Part shown: positions 1 through 6,263 of the stretch, piece by piece | How positions within the stretch are numbered: the first letter of the stretch is position 1 | Layout of the letters: each line of letters opens with the position of its first letter | NCBI GenBank assembly: GCA_012797715.1 | Contig: JAAZOO010000383.1 | Span: 1-10,149, forward strand | Origin: Geobacteraceae bacterium | GTDB lineage: Bacteria > Desulfobacterota > Desulfuromonadia > Geobacterales > Geobacteraceae | Length of the DNA stretch: 10,149 nucleotides | Reading direction: 5' to 3' | The notes under the pieces: generated by a model | What the model saw: the letters and a program-made list of their open reading frames with translations, nothing else | Database searches by the model: none | Told to the model about the DNA's origin: nothing | Translations under genes and position numbers: made by a program

Positions 1-684
1 CATCCCGGCAAGTCCTCCCGTGGCGATGACCCGTAAATGTTCCCTGCTCTCGGCCTTGATCCGCATCACAATCTCGTCGACAAGCCCCACATACCCGTAG
101 AATATTCCGGACTGCATGGCACCCACAGTATTTTTCGCTATAATGGACGGCGGCTTCACGAATTCGACTCTGGGAAGTTTACTGGCCTTCTGGAAGAGCG
201 CCTCAGCAGATATCATGATGCCCGGAGCGATGACGCCGCCGCAGTATTGCCCCTTGCCGTTCACGAGATCGAAGGTGGTAGCCGTTCCGAAATCCACAAT
301 AATAAGTGCGGTTCCATACTTCTCGAATCCCGCGACAGCGTTTACAATGCGATCCGCTCCGACCTCCTTTGGGTTCTCGTAATGAATAGGCATTCCAGTC
401 CGTATGCCGGGGCCCACCACATAGGGTCTCAGGTTGAAATAGTGGGAGGAAAGCCTTTCCAACACCCCGGTCAGCGCCGGGACAACGGAAGAGATGATGA
501 TATCGTCAACCACATCGCTCTCAATCCCGGAGAATCGGAACAATTCACCTATGAGTATCGCATACTCATCGACGGTCTTCGCCGTGTCGGTCGCAATTCT
601 CCAGTCTTTCACAAGGGAATGGCCGTCATAAAGGCCGAGAACGGTATTACTGTTGCCTACGTCAATGACAAGTAACACGTGCAT
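1..684 (-). CDS. coaX: Type III pantothenate kinase (partial, C-terminus off the left edge)
   Basis: Phosphorylates pantothenate with ATP, the first step of coenzyme A synthesis in the cytoplasm. The frame is open from 684 to the window edge and gives 228 residues of a family usually about 255-260 long, so only a short C-terminal piece is missing. Type III (CoaX/Baf) motifs are clear: the N-terminal phosphate-binding VIDVGNSNTVLGLYDG, then PKEVGADRIVNAV and IIVDFGTATTFDLV, then a glycine-rich GGVIAPG. ATG at 682-684 and GTG at 676-678 are both possible starts. The GGAG at about 688-691 is only 3 nt from the ATG but 9 nt from the GTG, so the GTG may be the real one. It is the last gene seen of the nadC-birA-coaX operon, 73 nt after birA. 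Family assignment is near certain; the start is not. Confidence 0.93.
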   Translation of the reverse strand, partial: MHVLLVIDVGNSNTVLGLYDGHSLVKDWRIATDTAKTVDEYAILIGELFRFSGIESDVVDDIIISSVVPALTGVLERLSSHYFNLRPYVVGPGIRTGMPIHYENPKEVGADRIVNAVAGFEKYGTALIIVDFGTATTFDLVNGKGQYCGGVIAPGIMISAEALFQKASKLPRVEFVKPPSIIAKNTVGAMQSGIFYGYVGLVDEIVMRIKAESREHLRVIATGGLAGM

Positions 685-710
685 ACGCTCCACAAAACAT
701 AGAATACTCA

Positions 711-751
711 CGGCACGATGCTTACCGAATGTCCTCCCGGGAGCAGTGCCC
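711..751 (-). other. Possible stem-loop in the birA-coaX spacer
   Basis: The 73-nt spacer contains inverted segments: GGCAC (712-716) with GTGCC (746-750), then TGCT (719-722) with AGCA (742-745), with a 2-nt bulge and a 19-nt loop. The 10-bp palindrome CTCCCGGGAG (734-743) overlaps the inner stem and could form a rival structure. There is no run of T after it on the minus strand, so it does not look like an intrinsic terminator. It might affect coaX expression or be chance. Confidence 0.25.
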
Positions 752-757
752 GTTTTT

Positions 758-1771
758 TTACACAAATCTCACGTCACCAGACAGCACCCGTTTCGGCACT
801 CCGTCGCTGGTCTGAAGAAGAAGAGCTCCATCCGAATCTATTCCAACAACCGTACCTTCCATGTCACCGTCACCGGATGAAACCGCCACCCGCCGGAACC
901 GGATCATGGCCCGGGCAATCCATTCCTCCCTGAGAGGCTCGAACCCCCGGTTCAAGAAATCATCGTAGAGGGAGTCAAGAAGAGAAAGGAGCGTTCGGGT
1001 AAACTCGAGGCGGCTGACGGGAGCGCCGTGCTCAAGCAGCAGCGAACTGGCGGGGTATCGCAGGTCATCCGGGAACTGATCTCTCTCCATATTGATATTA
1101 ACACCGATGCCGAGCACCACCCAGTGTATCGTGTCCGTCTCGGCGCTCATCTCATTCAGGAGACCGGCGACTTTCCGTTCATGTACGAGGACATCATTGG
1201 GCCACTTGATGCGTGGCTGGAGGCGCGTAACCGACTCGATTGCGCGGGCGACAGCGACCGCCGAGAGAAAGGTGAGTTGAGGGGCTGTGGCAGGGAGGAT
1301 GGGAGGGCGAAGGATAACCGAACAGTACAGGTTTACGCCGGGTGGCGATTCCCAGCGCCTCCCGAGACGTCCCTTGCCCCCGGTCTGCATCTCGGCCAGA
1401 ACGACGGTTCCATCACCGGCACCTTCTTCCGCCATGCGGAAGGCAAGCTGGTTCGTTGAACCGGTTTCACGCACACAGACGATACGACGGCCGATTCGCT
1501 TCGCAGAATGACCTGCTCCCAGTTCCAGATCGCTCAGGTCATCGGGAGGCGCGATAAAACGGTACCCCCTGGAGGGAAGCGATACGATACGGTACCCCTT
1601 TGCCTTGAGCATCTTCACATGCTTCCAGACCGCTGTACGGGATACCCCGAGGGCACCTGCCAGCTCTTCTCCGGAAAGCACCGCACCCTTTCCCGCACGG
1701 AACAGATCTACCATTCTCCGTTCAAGGGGGAGCTTGTCGGTATCAGGTCTGGTAGCATCGGATATCTTCAC
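758..1771 (-). CDS. birA: Bifunctional biotin-[acetyl-CoA-carboxylase] ligase / biotin repressor BirA
   Basis: Activates biotin with ATP to biotinyl-AMP and attaches it to a lysine on biotin-dependent carboxylases; with its DNA-binding domain it may also repress biotin genes. The 337 residues have the full group II layout. A winged helix-turn-helix covers about residues 17-75 (with LGVSRTAVWKHVKMLKAKGY). The catalytic domain has GGKGRLGRRW (131-140), the biotinyl-AMP loop, and KWPNDVL (189-195) with KVAGLL after it. A C-terminal SH3-like domain covers about 290-337. The start is GTG at 1769-1771, inside a GTGA overlap with the nadC stop and 4 nt after a GGAGG (1776-1780), so translation is probably coupled to nadC. 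The overlap and the following coaX place it mid-operon among cofactor genes. I saw no convincing BirA operator pair in the window. Confidence 0.95.
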   Translation of the reverse strand: MKISDATRPDTDKLPLERRMVDLFRAGKGAVLSGEELAGALGVSRTAVWKHVKMLKAKGYRIVSLPSRGYRFIAPPDDLSDLELGAGHSAKRIGRRIVCVRETGSTNQLAFRMAEEGAGDGTVVLAEMQTGGKGRLGRRWESPPGVNLYCSVILRPPILPATAPQLTFLSAVAVARAIESVTRLQPRIKWPNDVLVHERKVAGLLNEMSAETDTIHWVVLGIGVNINMERDQFPDDLRYPASSLLLEHGAPVSRLEFTRTLLSLLDSLYDDFLNRGFEPLREEWIARAMIRFRRVAVSSGDGDMEGTVVGIDSDGALLLQTSDGVPKRVLSGDVRFV

Positions 1772-2598
1772 CTCTCCTCCAGAAGCATGGAAATATCCAC
1801 TGCCCGCGCCGAATGGGTCAGCGCGCCGACGGAGATGATGTCCACTCCGGTGGCGGCAATTGCGCCAACGGTATCGAGATTTACACCGCCCGATGCTTCC
1901 AGAAGAGCTTTACCCCCTGCCAGGACAACGGCGCGACGCATCGTTTCAAGGTCAATATTGTCCAGCATGATGATATCCGCGCCGGCATCCAACGCTTCAG
2001 CCACCTGCTCCAGGGTTTCCGTTTCTACTTCAATTTTCAGTGTGTGCGGGGCAACGGACCTCGCACGTTTCACGGCGATCGTAATCCCGCCGGCGGCGAC
2101 GATATGGTTTTCCTTGATAAGGATCCCATCGTAGAGGCCGGTCCGGTGGTTCCAACCGCCGCCGATGCGCACCGCGTACTTTTCCAGGTGTCGCAGCCCC
2201 GGCGTCGTCTTGCGAGTATCGACCACACGCGCTTTCGTGCCTTGGACGGCATCCCGGTATCGTCGCGTAAGGGTAGCAACCCCGCTCATGCGCTGCAGCA
2301 GATTCAAGGCAACCCTCTCCCCCTGAAGGAGTACTGCTGCGTCACCGCATATATGCGCGATGACATCTCCCTCCCCCGGACAATCCCCATCCTGGCAACA
2401 TGGCGTAAAGACAGTCCTCGGATCGAGGAGGTGAAAAACCCGAGCAGCCACATGGATTCCCGCCAGCACAAATGGCTCCTTGGCCAGCAGACGAGCCTTT
2501 GCTTCACGCGTACCGGCAACCACGGCCTGGGTGGTGATATCCCCGGTATGGATATCCTCCAGCAAGGCATTTTCAATTATTCTGTCCACGCCGATCAT
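1768..2598 (-). CDS. nadC: Nicotinate-nucleotide pyrophosphorylase (carboxylating), quinolinate phosphoribosyltransferase
   Basis: Converts quinolinate and PRPP to nicotinate mononucleotide, CO2 and pyrophosphate in de novo NAD synthesis; cytoplasmic. The 276 residues match the usual family length. Visible motifs are EDIHTGDITT near the N-terminus, RMSGVATLTRRY (about 103-114), VVDTRKTTPGLRHLEKYAV (125-143), NHR (150-152), GLYDGILIKENHI (154-166), IEVET (189-193), ADIIMLDN (207-214), EASGGV (234-239) and a C-terminal ISVGALTHSARAVDISM. The ATG at 2596-2598 is preceded by a GGGGAG Shine-Dalgarno about 5 nt away. It is the first gene of the nadC-birA-coaX operon, overlapping birA by 4 nt. A promoter lies about 110 nt upstream. 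Nothing looks unusual. Confidence 0.96.
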   Translation of the reverse strand: MIGVDRIIENALLEDIHTGDITTQAVVAGTREAKARLLAKEPFVLAGIHVAARVFHLLDPRTVFTPCCQDGDCPGEGDVIAHICGDAAVLLQGERVALNLLQRMSGVATLTRRYRDAVQGTKARVVDTRKTTPGLRHLEKYAVRIGGGWNHRTGLYDGILIKENHIVAAGGITIAVKRARSVAPHTLKIEVETETLEQVAEALDAGADIIMLDNIDLETMRRAVVLAGGKALLEASGGVNLDTVGAIAATGVDIISVGALTHSARAVDISMLLEER

Positions 2599-2704
2599 GA
2601 AACTCTCCCCAGGTTCAGAAAACGTGACGGTGCTCCCCAGCGTAGGCGGATATCAGCCCGGACTCCTGATACAAGGCGGTGCACGGCTTTGCAGAAGCCC
2701 GTCC

Positions 2705-2733
2705 TTTATACCATAGGTTCATGATCACGGCAA
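2705..2733 (-). promoter_or_regulatory. Sigma70-type promoter for nadC-birA-coaX
   Basis: Reading the minus strand, a -35 TTGCCG (2728-2733) and a -10 TATAAA (2705-2710) are separated by exactly 17 nt. Transcription would start near 2698 and leave a leader of about 100 nt before nadC. It is the best promoter match upstream of the operon. The -10 is one base from consensus at its last position; the -35 matches at the TTG and differs after it. Confidence 0.7.
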
Positions 2734-2901
2734 CCGCGAATCATCTGTTATGCTTACAAAATCAGCACGGGAAGGATGAGCCTCTCATAGTTTGAGGACT
2801 CTTTCTGGGGGGGTGAGGACCAAGGATGATGGCGGCTGCCAAATGGGTAGTACCATCCGGGGAACGGTGGAAAAGTAGCCGTGCTCTGCGGGGAGAGCTC
2901 C

Positions 2902-2942
2902 GAAAGACAAAGCCCCTGGCCGACACAAGAGGGCCAAGGGCT
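2902..2942 (-). terminator. Intrinsic terminator after tRNA-Glu
   Basis: On the minus strand, 18 nt after the tRNA-Glu CCA, AGCCCTTGGCC and GGCCAGGGGCT pair with one mismatch (plus-strand arms 2911-2921 and 2932-2942, 10-nt loop). The stem is followed by the T-rich TTGTCTTT. This ends the tRNA-Gln/tRNA-Glu transcript and insulates the nadC promoter downstream. Confidence 0.75.
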
Positions 2943-2960
2943 AGAGGGGTGCTGCAAGGA

Positions 2961-3035
2961 TGGTGATCCCAAGGGGACTTGAACCCCTGTTACCGACGTG
3001 AAAGGCCGGTGTCCTAACCGCTAGACGATGGGACC
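2961..3035 (-). tRNA. tRNA-Glu, anticodon TTC
   Basis: The minus strand folds as a standard cloverleaf: acceptor GGTCCCA with TGGGATC (one G-T pair) and A as discriminator, with the CCA encoded at 2961-2963. The anticodon stem CCGGC/GTCGG encloses the loop CTTTCAC, giving TTC at 3000-3002. The T-arm has AGGGGTTCAAGTCCCCT. The gene is 75 nt with CCA. It follows tRNA-Gln by 41 nt and shares its promoter and terminator. In many bacteria this tRNA also supplies Glu-tRNA for haem synthesis. Confidence 0.96.
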
Positions 3036-3076
3036 GAACGTGGAGAATCGGCATGCAACCGAGAATTATATGAAAT

Positions 3077-3150
3077 TGGCTGGGGGACAAGGATTCGAAC
3101 CTTGGTTGGCGGAGTCAGAGTCCGCAGTCCTGCCGCTAGACGATCCCCCA
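3077..3150 (-). tRNA. tRNA-Gln, anticodon CTG
   Basis: The minus strand gives acceptor TGGGGGA with TCCCCCA, discriminator G and an encoded CCA (3077-3080 read GCCA). The anticodon stem GCGGA/TCCGC encloses the loop CTCTGAC, so the anticodon is CTG at 3116-3118. The T-arm CAAGGTTCGAATCCTTG is standard. The length is 74 nt with CCA. It is first in a two-tRNA transcript with tRNA-Glu. Confidence 0.96.
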
Positions 3151-3164
3151 GCAGGCAGAACGTC

Positions 3165-3193
3165 CTTATACCAAAGTCATCACGGATCGTCAA
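3165..3193 (-). promoter_or_regulatory. Strong sigma70-type promoter for tRNA-Gln/tRNA-Glu
   Basis: On the minus strand, TTGACG (3188-3193) and TATAAG (3165-3170) are separated by 17 nt, the best promoter match in the window. Transcription would begin near 3158, a few bases before tRNA-Gln. The bases after the -10 read GGACG, a GC-rich discriminator of the kind linked to stringent control of stable-RNA genes; that regulation is inferred. Confidence 0.8.
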
Positions 3194-3260
3194 GATTTTT
3201 CAACACCGCCTTAGCCGCAAACAGGACCGCAGTAATGACTCGCAGAAGCAGGCGCGTCCA

Positions 3261-3800
3261 TCACCTGCAACGGGCAGCCCCTGCCTCCAGTGCCCTTATA
3301 TTTGCGGGAATAAATTTGTGATTACGTTCAGGAAGGGTTTCCTTGAGCGCTTCCGCAAGCGAAGAAAGGGAAACGGCTCCGGTTCGGGCTGCATAGGCCC
3401 CGATGGCAACCATGTTCACCATCCTCGCATCTCCCACCTCAACGGCAACGGCATTCATGGGGATCGCGATGATCTCGATATCTGTTCGCGGGAATCCTTT
3501 AAGATCAACAAGGGAGGTATTGACAATGCAGACACCGCCAGGCTTGATTCTAGGACCGTATTTATCCAGCGAGGCCTGGTTGAGAAAGATGCCGACCGAA
3601 GGGTTCCCTATGACAGGTGAACCTATTTCGCCATCGGTGATCACGATGGTGCACATGGCCGCACCACCTCGCTTTTCGGGACCATATGAAGGAAGAAAGG
3701 AAACGTTTTTCTCTTCGATGATTGCCGCATGGGAGAGAAGAGTTCCCGCAAGGAGAACACCCTGACCACCAAAACCGGACATAAACAAATCATGCCTCAT
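3261..3800 (-). CDS. 2-oxoacid:ferredoxin oxidoreductase, gamma subunit (VOR/KOR type)
   Basis: Gamma subunit of the heterotetrameric enzyme that oxidises a 2-oxoacid with CoA to an acyl-CoA, CO2 and reduced ferredoxin; this domain takes part in CoA handling at the subunit interface. The 179 residues carry the family opening FMSGFGGQGVLLAGTLL (6-22), then SYGPEKRGGAAMCTIVI (about 38-54) and VIGNPSVGIFLNQASLDKY, all typical of pyruvate/ketoisovalerate oxidoreductase gamma domains. The length is usual. ATG at 3798-3800 follows a GGGAG with 7 nt spacing. It is the last gene of the delta-alpha-beta-gamma operon, 53 nt after the beta gene. I saw no intrinsic terminator between its stop and the tRNA promoter. 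The substrate cannot be read from this subunit. Confidence 0.93.
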   Translation of the reverse strand: MRHDLFMSGFGGQGVLLAGTLLSHAAIIEEKNVSFLPSYGPEKRGGAAMCTIVITDGEIGSPVIGNPSVGIFLNQASLDKYGPRIKPGGVCIVNTSLVDLKGFPRTDIEIIAIPMNAVAVEVGDARMVNMVAIGAYAARTGAVSLSSLAEALKETLPERNHKFIPANIRALEAGAARCR

Positions 3801-3853
3801 TACAAAGCTCCCTCATCACGTTACGTAGTGACATGCCTGCCCCTGAAACCGCT

Positions 3854-4597
3854 TCAGAAATTAGCTGTATTCTTATAGGTTCCAAGCCTGAAGTAATCGG
3901 ACATCTCCTTCCCGACCCGTTCATTGGCCTGGATAGCGCTCATTCCCCAGTTGGTCGGACAGGCGGAAAGCACTTCAACGAAGGAAAACCCCTTCCCCTC
4001 CACCTGATACCGGAACGCCTTCTTGATCTGCTTTTTCGCATCCATGAGATTTTTCGGTGTATTTACGGCAGCGCGCGCGGCAAAGGCAACGCCGTCAAGA
4101 CAGGACAGCAGCTCGGCGACCCTGATGGGATACCCTTCGGTATCCTGTTTTCTGCCGAGCGGAGAGGTAGATGTCTTCTGGCCGAGCAGGGTTGTCGGTG
4201 CCATCTGTCCTCCCGTCATGCCGTACGTGGTGTTATTGACGAAAATAACGGAAATGCCCTCTCCCCGATTCGCTGCGTGGATAATCTCCGCAGTTCCTAT
4301 GGCCGCGAGGTCACCGTCACCCTGGTAGGTGAAGACAAAACTGTCGGGCCGGGCTCGTTTGACACCGGTTGCAACGGCCGGTGCCCGACCGTGGGGAGAC
4401 TCAACCACGTCGATGTCAAAATAGCTGTACAGGAAGACGGAACACCCGATTGAGGCGACTCCGATGGTTTTCTTCTGCAGGCCAAATTCATCCAACGCCT
4501 CGGCAACGAGACGATGGATGGTTCCGTGATGGCATCCCGGGCAGTAATGTGTCTGAACATCCTTTAGACTTTCCGGTCTTTTGAATACCTGTTGCAT
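3854..4597 (-). CDS. 2-oxoacid:ferredoxin oxidoreductase, beta subunit (thiamine diphosphate-binding)
   Basis: Binds thiamine diphosphate and carries the decarboxylation chemistry of the complex. In 247 residues the cofactor motif is clear: GDGDLAAIG (93-101) with NN at 121-122, followed by TYGMTGGQMAPTT, the form seen in VOR/KOR-type beta subunits. Cysteines C19 and C22 (CPGCHHG), C52 (GCS) and C213 (ACPT) are placed like the ligands of the thiamine-proximal [4Fe-4S] cluster in this family. SPHGRAPAVATG (67-78) is another family signature. The ATG at 4595-4597 follows GAGG in the 68-nt spacer after the alpha gene. The function is certain at family level; 2-ketoisovalerate or another 2-oxoacid as substrate is inferred from the alpha subunit. 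Confidence 0.95.
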   Translation of the reverse strand: MQQVFKRPESLKDVQTHYCPGCHHGTIHRLVAEALDEFGLQKKTIGVASIGCSVFLYSYFDIDVVESPHGRAPAVATGVKRARPDSFVFTYQGDGDLAAIGTAEIIHAANRGEGISVIFVNNTTYGMTGGQMAPTTLLGQKTSTSPLGRKQDTEGYPIRVAELLSCLDGVAFAARAAVNTPKNLMDAKKQIKKAFRYQVEGKGFSFVEVLSACPTNWGMSAIQANERVGKEMSDYFRLGTYKNTANF

Positions 4598-4665
4598 TCC
4601 GTAACCTCATCACCTACGATGAATTTTTTCATGCACTTGTCGGGACGCTTGACAAATACAAATCT

Positions 4666-5721
4666 CTAATAATGCTTCCGTATCTGCTCCAGAAGCTCCT
4701 CCGGAGTGGGGAGCGAGCCGGTGCCTGACGGCCTGCCGTAGAAAAACACCTCCGCGTCCTTTGCAACGGAGAGCCTGACATCATCCACCATCTGGCCGGT
4801 ATTCAACTCCACATCCAGAACTTTCTTGCAGGATGCGGTAACGGCAGCGAACGACCTTTCCGGGAAGGGGAAAAGGGTAATCGGCCGAAGCAGTCCGACC
4901 TTTAAACCTTCATCCCGTGCCATCATGACCGCCGTTTTCGCAATTCTAGCGGCCGAACCGAAACCCGTCACAACCAGGGATGCGTCGGAGATTTCGAATT
5001 CCTCGCAGCGGCACTCCCTCTCCTTGAGAGCCTGATACTTTGCATGGAGCACCCAGTTACGGGCCTCCAGCTCGCCGTCTCCAAGGTACAGGGACTTGAT
5101 GAACCTCTGCTCACCATCTCCCTTTCCCCTGAGGGCCCAGTCTTTGGGTGGAAGTTCCCGCTGTGGACGCGGGTGGGGTTCGAGCGGTTCCTTCATCTGC
5201 CCTACTACGGCGTCCCCCAGAATCATGGCGGGAATCCGGTAAATCTCCGCGAGGTCGAAAGCAAGCATGGTGAGGTCGTACATCTCCTGGATCGAGGAGG
5301 GCGCAAGTACGAGAGTGTGGTACCCTCCATGACCGCCGCCCTTGACTGCCTGGAAATAATCTCCTTGAGACGCATCAATGCCACCGAGACCGGGACCGGA
5401 ACGGGAAATATTGACAATCAGGCAGGGAAGTTCCATGGCGGCCATGTAGGAGATGGCCTCCATCTTCAGGGAAATGCCGGGGCTTGATGAGGAAGTCATG
5501 GCACGCACGCCGGTCGATGCAGCGCCGAGAACCATATTTATAGACGCGATCTCGCTCTCCGCCTGGATGAATACGCCGCCCAGCTCGGGCAGCACTCGAG
5601 ACATGTATTCGGGGATGTCGTTCTGCGGCGTAATCGGATAGCCGAAATAGTGCCTGCACCCAGCCTCAACAGCACCTCGGCAGATAGCCTCGTTCCCTCT
5701 CACAAGTAGACGCTTCGACAA
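4666..5721 (-). CDS. vorB: 2-oxoacid:ferredoxin oxidoreductase, alpha subunit (VorB-like)
   Basis: Alpha subunit carrying the pyrimidine-binding (transketolase-like) domain and the C-terminal transketolase domain. From the chosen start it has 351 residues. GNEAICRGAVEAGCRHYFG leads into YPITPQNDIPEYMS (28-41), then QAESEIASINMVLGAA, TSSSSPGISL (76-85), ISRSGPGLGG and GDYFQAVKGGGHGGY. This pattern, especially ITPQNDIPEYM, resembles subunits annotated as VorB (3-methyl-2-oxobutanoate dehydrogenase) rather than the TCA-cycle KorA. The start is TTG at 5719-5721: GGGAGG lies 5 nt upstream and homology begins within a few codons. A longer frame to 5802 adds 27 unlike residues and no good ribosome site. 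The gene sits 148 nt after delta and 68 nt before beta. Substrate preference is inferred by resemblance only. Confidence 0.92.
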   Translation of the reverse strand: MSKRLLVRGNEAICRGAVEAGCRHYFGYPITPQNDIPEYMSRVLPELGGVFIQAESEIASINMVLGAASTGVRAMTSSSSPGISLKMEAISYMAAMELPCLIVNISRSGPGLGGIDASQGDYFQAVKGGGHGGYHTLVLAPSSIQEMYDLTMLAFDLAEIYRIPAMILGDAVVGQMKEPLEPHPRPQRELPPKDWALRGKGDGEQRFIKSLYLGDGELEARNWVLHAKYQALKERECRCEEFEISDASLVVTGFGSAARIAKTAVMMARDEGLKVGLLRPITLFPFPERSFAAVTASCKKVLDVELNTGQMVDDVRLSVAKDAEVFFYGRPSGTGSLPTPEELLEQIRKHY

Positions 5722-5726
5722 TTTTT

Positions 5727-5732
5727 CCTCCC
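5727..5732 (-). promoter_or_regulatory. Ribosome binding site that fixes the TTG start of the alpha subunit
   Basis: GGGAGG on the minus strand lies 5 nt before the TTG at 5719-5721. It is the only strong Shine-Dalgarno near the N-terminus of the alpha gene and decides the start against the upstream in-frame TTG at 5802. Confidence 0.8.
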
Positions 5733-5844
5733 GCTTGCTTCCGCCAGCATACAGTTTGATGGCGTCCTGGACACGACAGGGTCTCCGGGTAACTCGCCAC
5801 AAGGCACGGGTGTACCATTATTATCGAATTTTGGCAACACCATC

Positions 5845-5858
5845 GTTTTCCGGAAAAC
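5845..5858. repeat. 14-bp perfect palindrome between the delta and alpha genes
   Basis: GTTTTCCGGAAAAC is identical to its own reverse complement. It lies 11 nt past the delta-subunit stop, inside the 148-nt spacer before the alpha gene. With no unpaired loop it is a poor RNA hairpin; its symmetry is more like a dimeric protein site. No factor can be named. Confidence 0.5.
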
Positions 5859-5869
5859 CGTATCCCAGA

Positions 5870-6076
5870 TTATTTAAAGACCTTAATAGCAACATCAGGA
5901 CACATCTCGGCGCACAGACAGCATCCGGTGCACTGTTGTGCGGTCCCGGAGAAAACAGCGGGTGTATAACCATGGTTGTTTATCTGATCGCTCAAGACAA
6001 TAAGCTTTTTCGGACACGCTATGGTACAGAGTCCACAACCTTTACACCTCGACTCATCGATCTCTATTTTCGGCAT
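5870..6076 (-). CDS. 2-oxoacid:ferredoxin oxidoreductase, delta subunit (2[4Fe-4S] ferredoxin)
   Basis: Small ferredoxin-like subunit that passes electrons from the catalytic core to external ferredoxin. In 68 residues there are two complete CxxCxxCxxxCP motifs: C11, C14, C17, C21 and C49, C52, C55, C59, enough for two [4Fe-4S] clusters. C53 is an extra cysteine next to the second motif. It starts with ATG at 6074-6076 after AAGGAAGTGAGG. It is first in the operon, ahead of alpha, beta and gamma, and faces the MucR-like gene across 187 nt. A free-standing ferredoxin is possible on sequence alone, but the position argues for the delta subunit. Confidence 0.92.
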   Translation of the reverse strand: MPKIEIDESRCKGCGLCTIACPKKLIVLSDQINNHGYTPAVFSGTAQQCTGCCLCAEMCPDVAIKVFK

Positions 6077-6127
6077 ATCCTCACTTCCTTGTTACCAATG
6101 TGCGGTATTGAAATTCACTTGTAATGG

Positions 6128-6157
6128 AAAGTAACAGAAGCCCTCGCATCAAGTCAA
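6128..6157 (-). promoter_or_regulatory. Candidate promoter for the oxidoreductase operon
   Basis: On the minus strand TTGACT (6152-6157) is followed after 18 nt by TACTTT (6128-6133), which keeps the first, second and last bases of the -10 consensus. It is the best match upstream of the delta gene but weak at -10, so an activator may be needed. I saw no sigma54 -24/-12 pair here. Confidence 0.35.
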
Positions 6158-6196
6158 ATTATTTCATTTTTACGCAAAGCACATTTATCCTTGATC

Positions 6197-6226
6197 TTGA
6201 ATACTTTTACGTTTAAATAGTATACA
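6197..6226 (+). promoter_or_regulatory. Promoter for the MucR/Ros-family gene
   Basis: TTGAAT (6197-6202) and TATACA (6221-6226) are separated by 18 nt in an AT-rich stretch. Transcription would start near 6233, giving a leader of about 30 nt with AAGGAGGA (6249-6256) 7 nt before the ATG. MucR-type proteins often bind AT-rich DNA and repress their own genes, so the surrounding region is a plausible operator; that is inference. Confidence 0.65.
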
Positions 6227-6263
6227 TAACGGTGTAGTCACAATCAAAAAGGAGGACCAACAC

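Larger units (their letters stand above)
2599..2960. other. Gene-free stretch between nadC and tRNA-Glu
   Basis: This 362-nt stretch holds the nadC leader and promoter on its left and the tRNA terminator on its right. The leader (2599 to about 2698) starts with a small hairpin, GGCTT (2685-2689) with AAGCC (2695-2699), right at the predicted transcript start. Between about 2734 and 2900 I see nothing codable: the only open frame there runs into the tRNA and has no family resemblance. A run of seven G lies near 2817-2823. No riboswitch was recognised. Confidence 0.6.

Noticed and set aside
37..675. 212-residue open frame on the plus strand opposite coaX
   Set aside because: coaX motifs on the minus strand are unmistakable; the plus frame has no family resemblance and reads as a mirror of coaX codons.
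734..743. CTCCCGGGAG palindrome as part of a terminator after birA
   Set aside because: No T-run follows on the minus strand, and coaX continues the operon downstream.
1813..2724. 303-residue open frame on the plus strand opposite nadC
   Set aside because: It covers nadC, whose motifs are complete, and runs through the nadC promoter. No recognisable domain or ribosome site.
2745..2765. Possible BirA operator half (TTGTAA on the minus strand) upstream of the nadC promoter
   Set aside because: No matching second half at a suitable distance; a single short half-site is expected by chance.
2754..2972. 72-residue minus frame between nadC and tRNA-Glu
   Set aside because: It starts inside tRNA-Glu and covers the terminator hairpin; composition is not protein-like.
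3028..3620. Plus-strand frames across the tRNAs and gamma gene
   Set aside because: They read through two tRNA genes and antisense to a clear oxidoreductase subunit.
5735..6124. 129-residue plus frame opposite the delta subunit
   Set aside because: The minus strand encodes two perfect ferredoxin motifs; the plus frame is their shadow.
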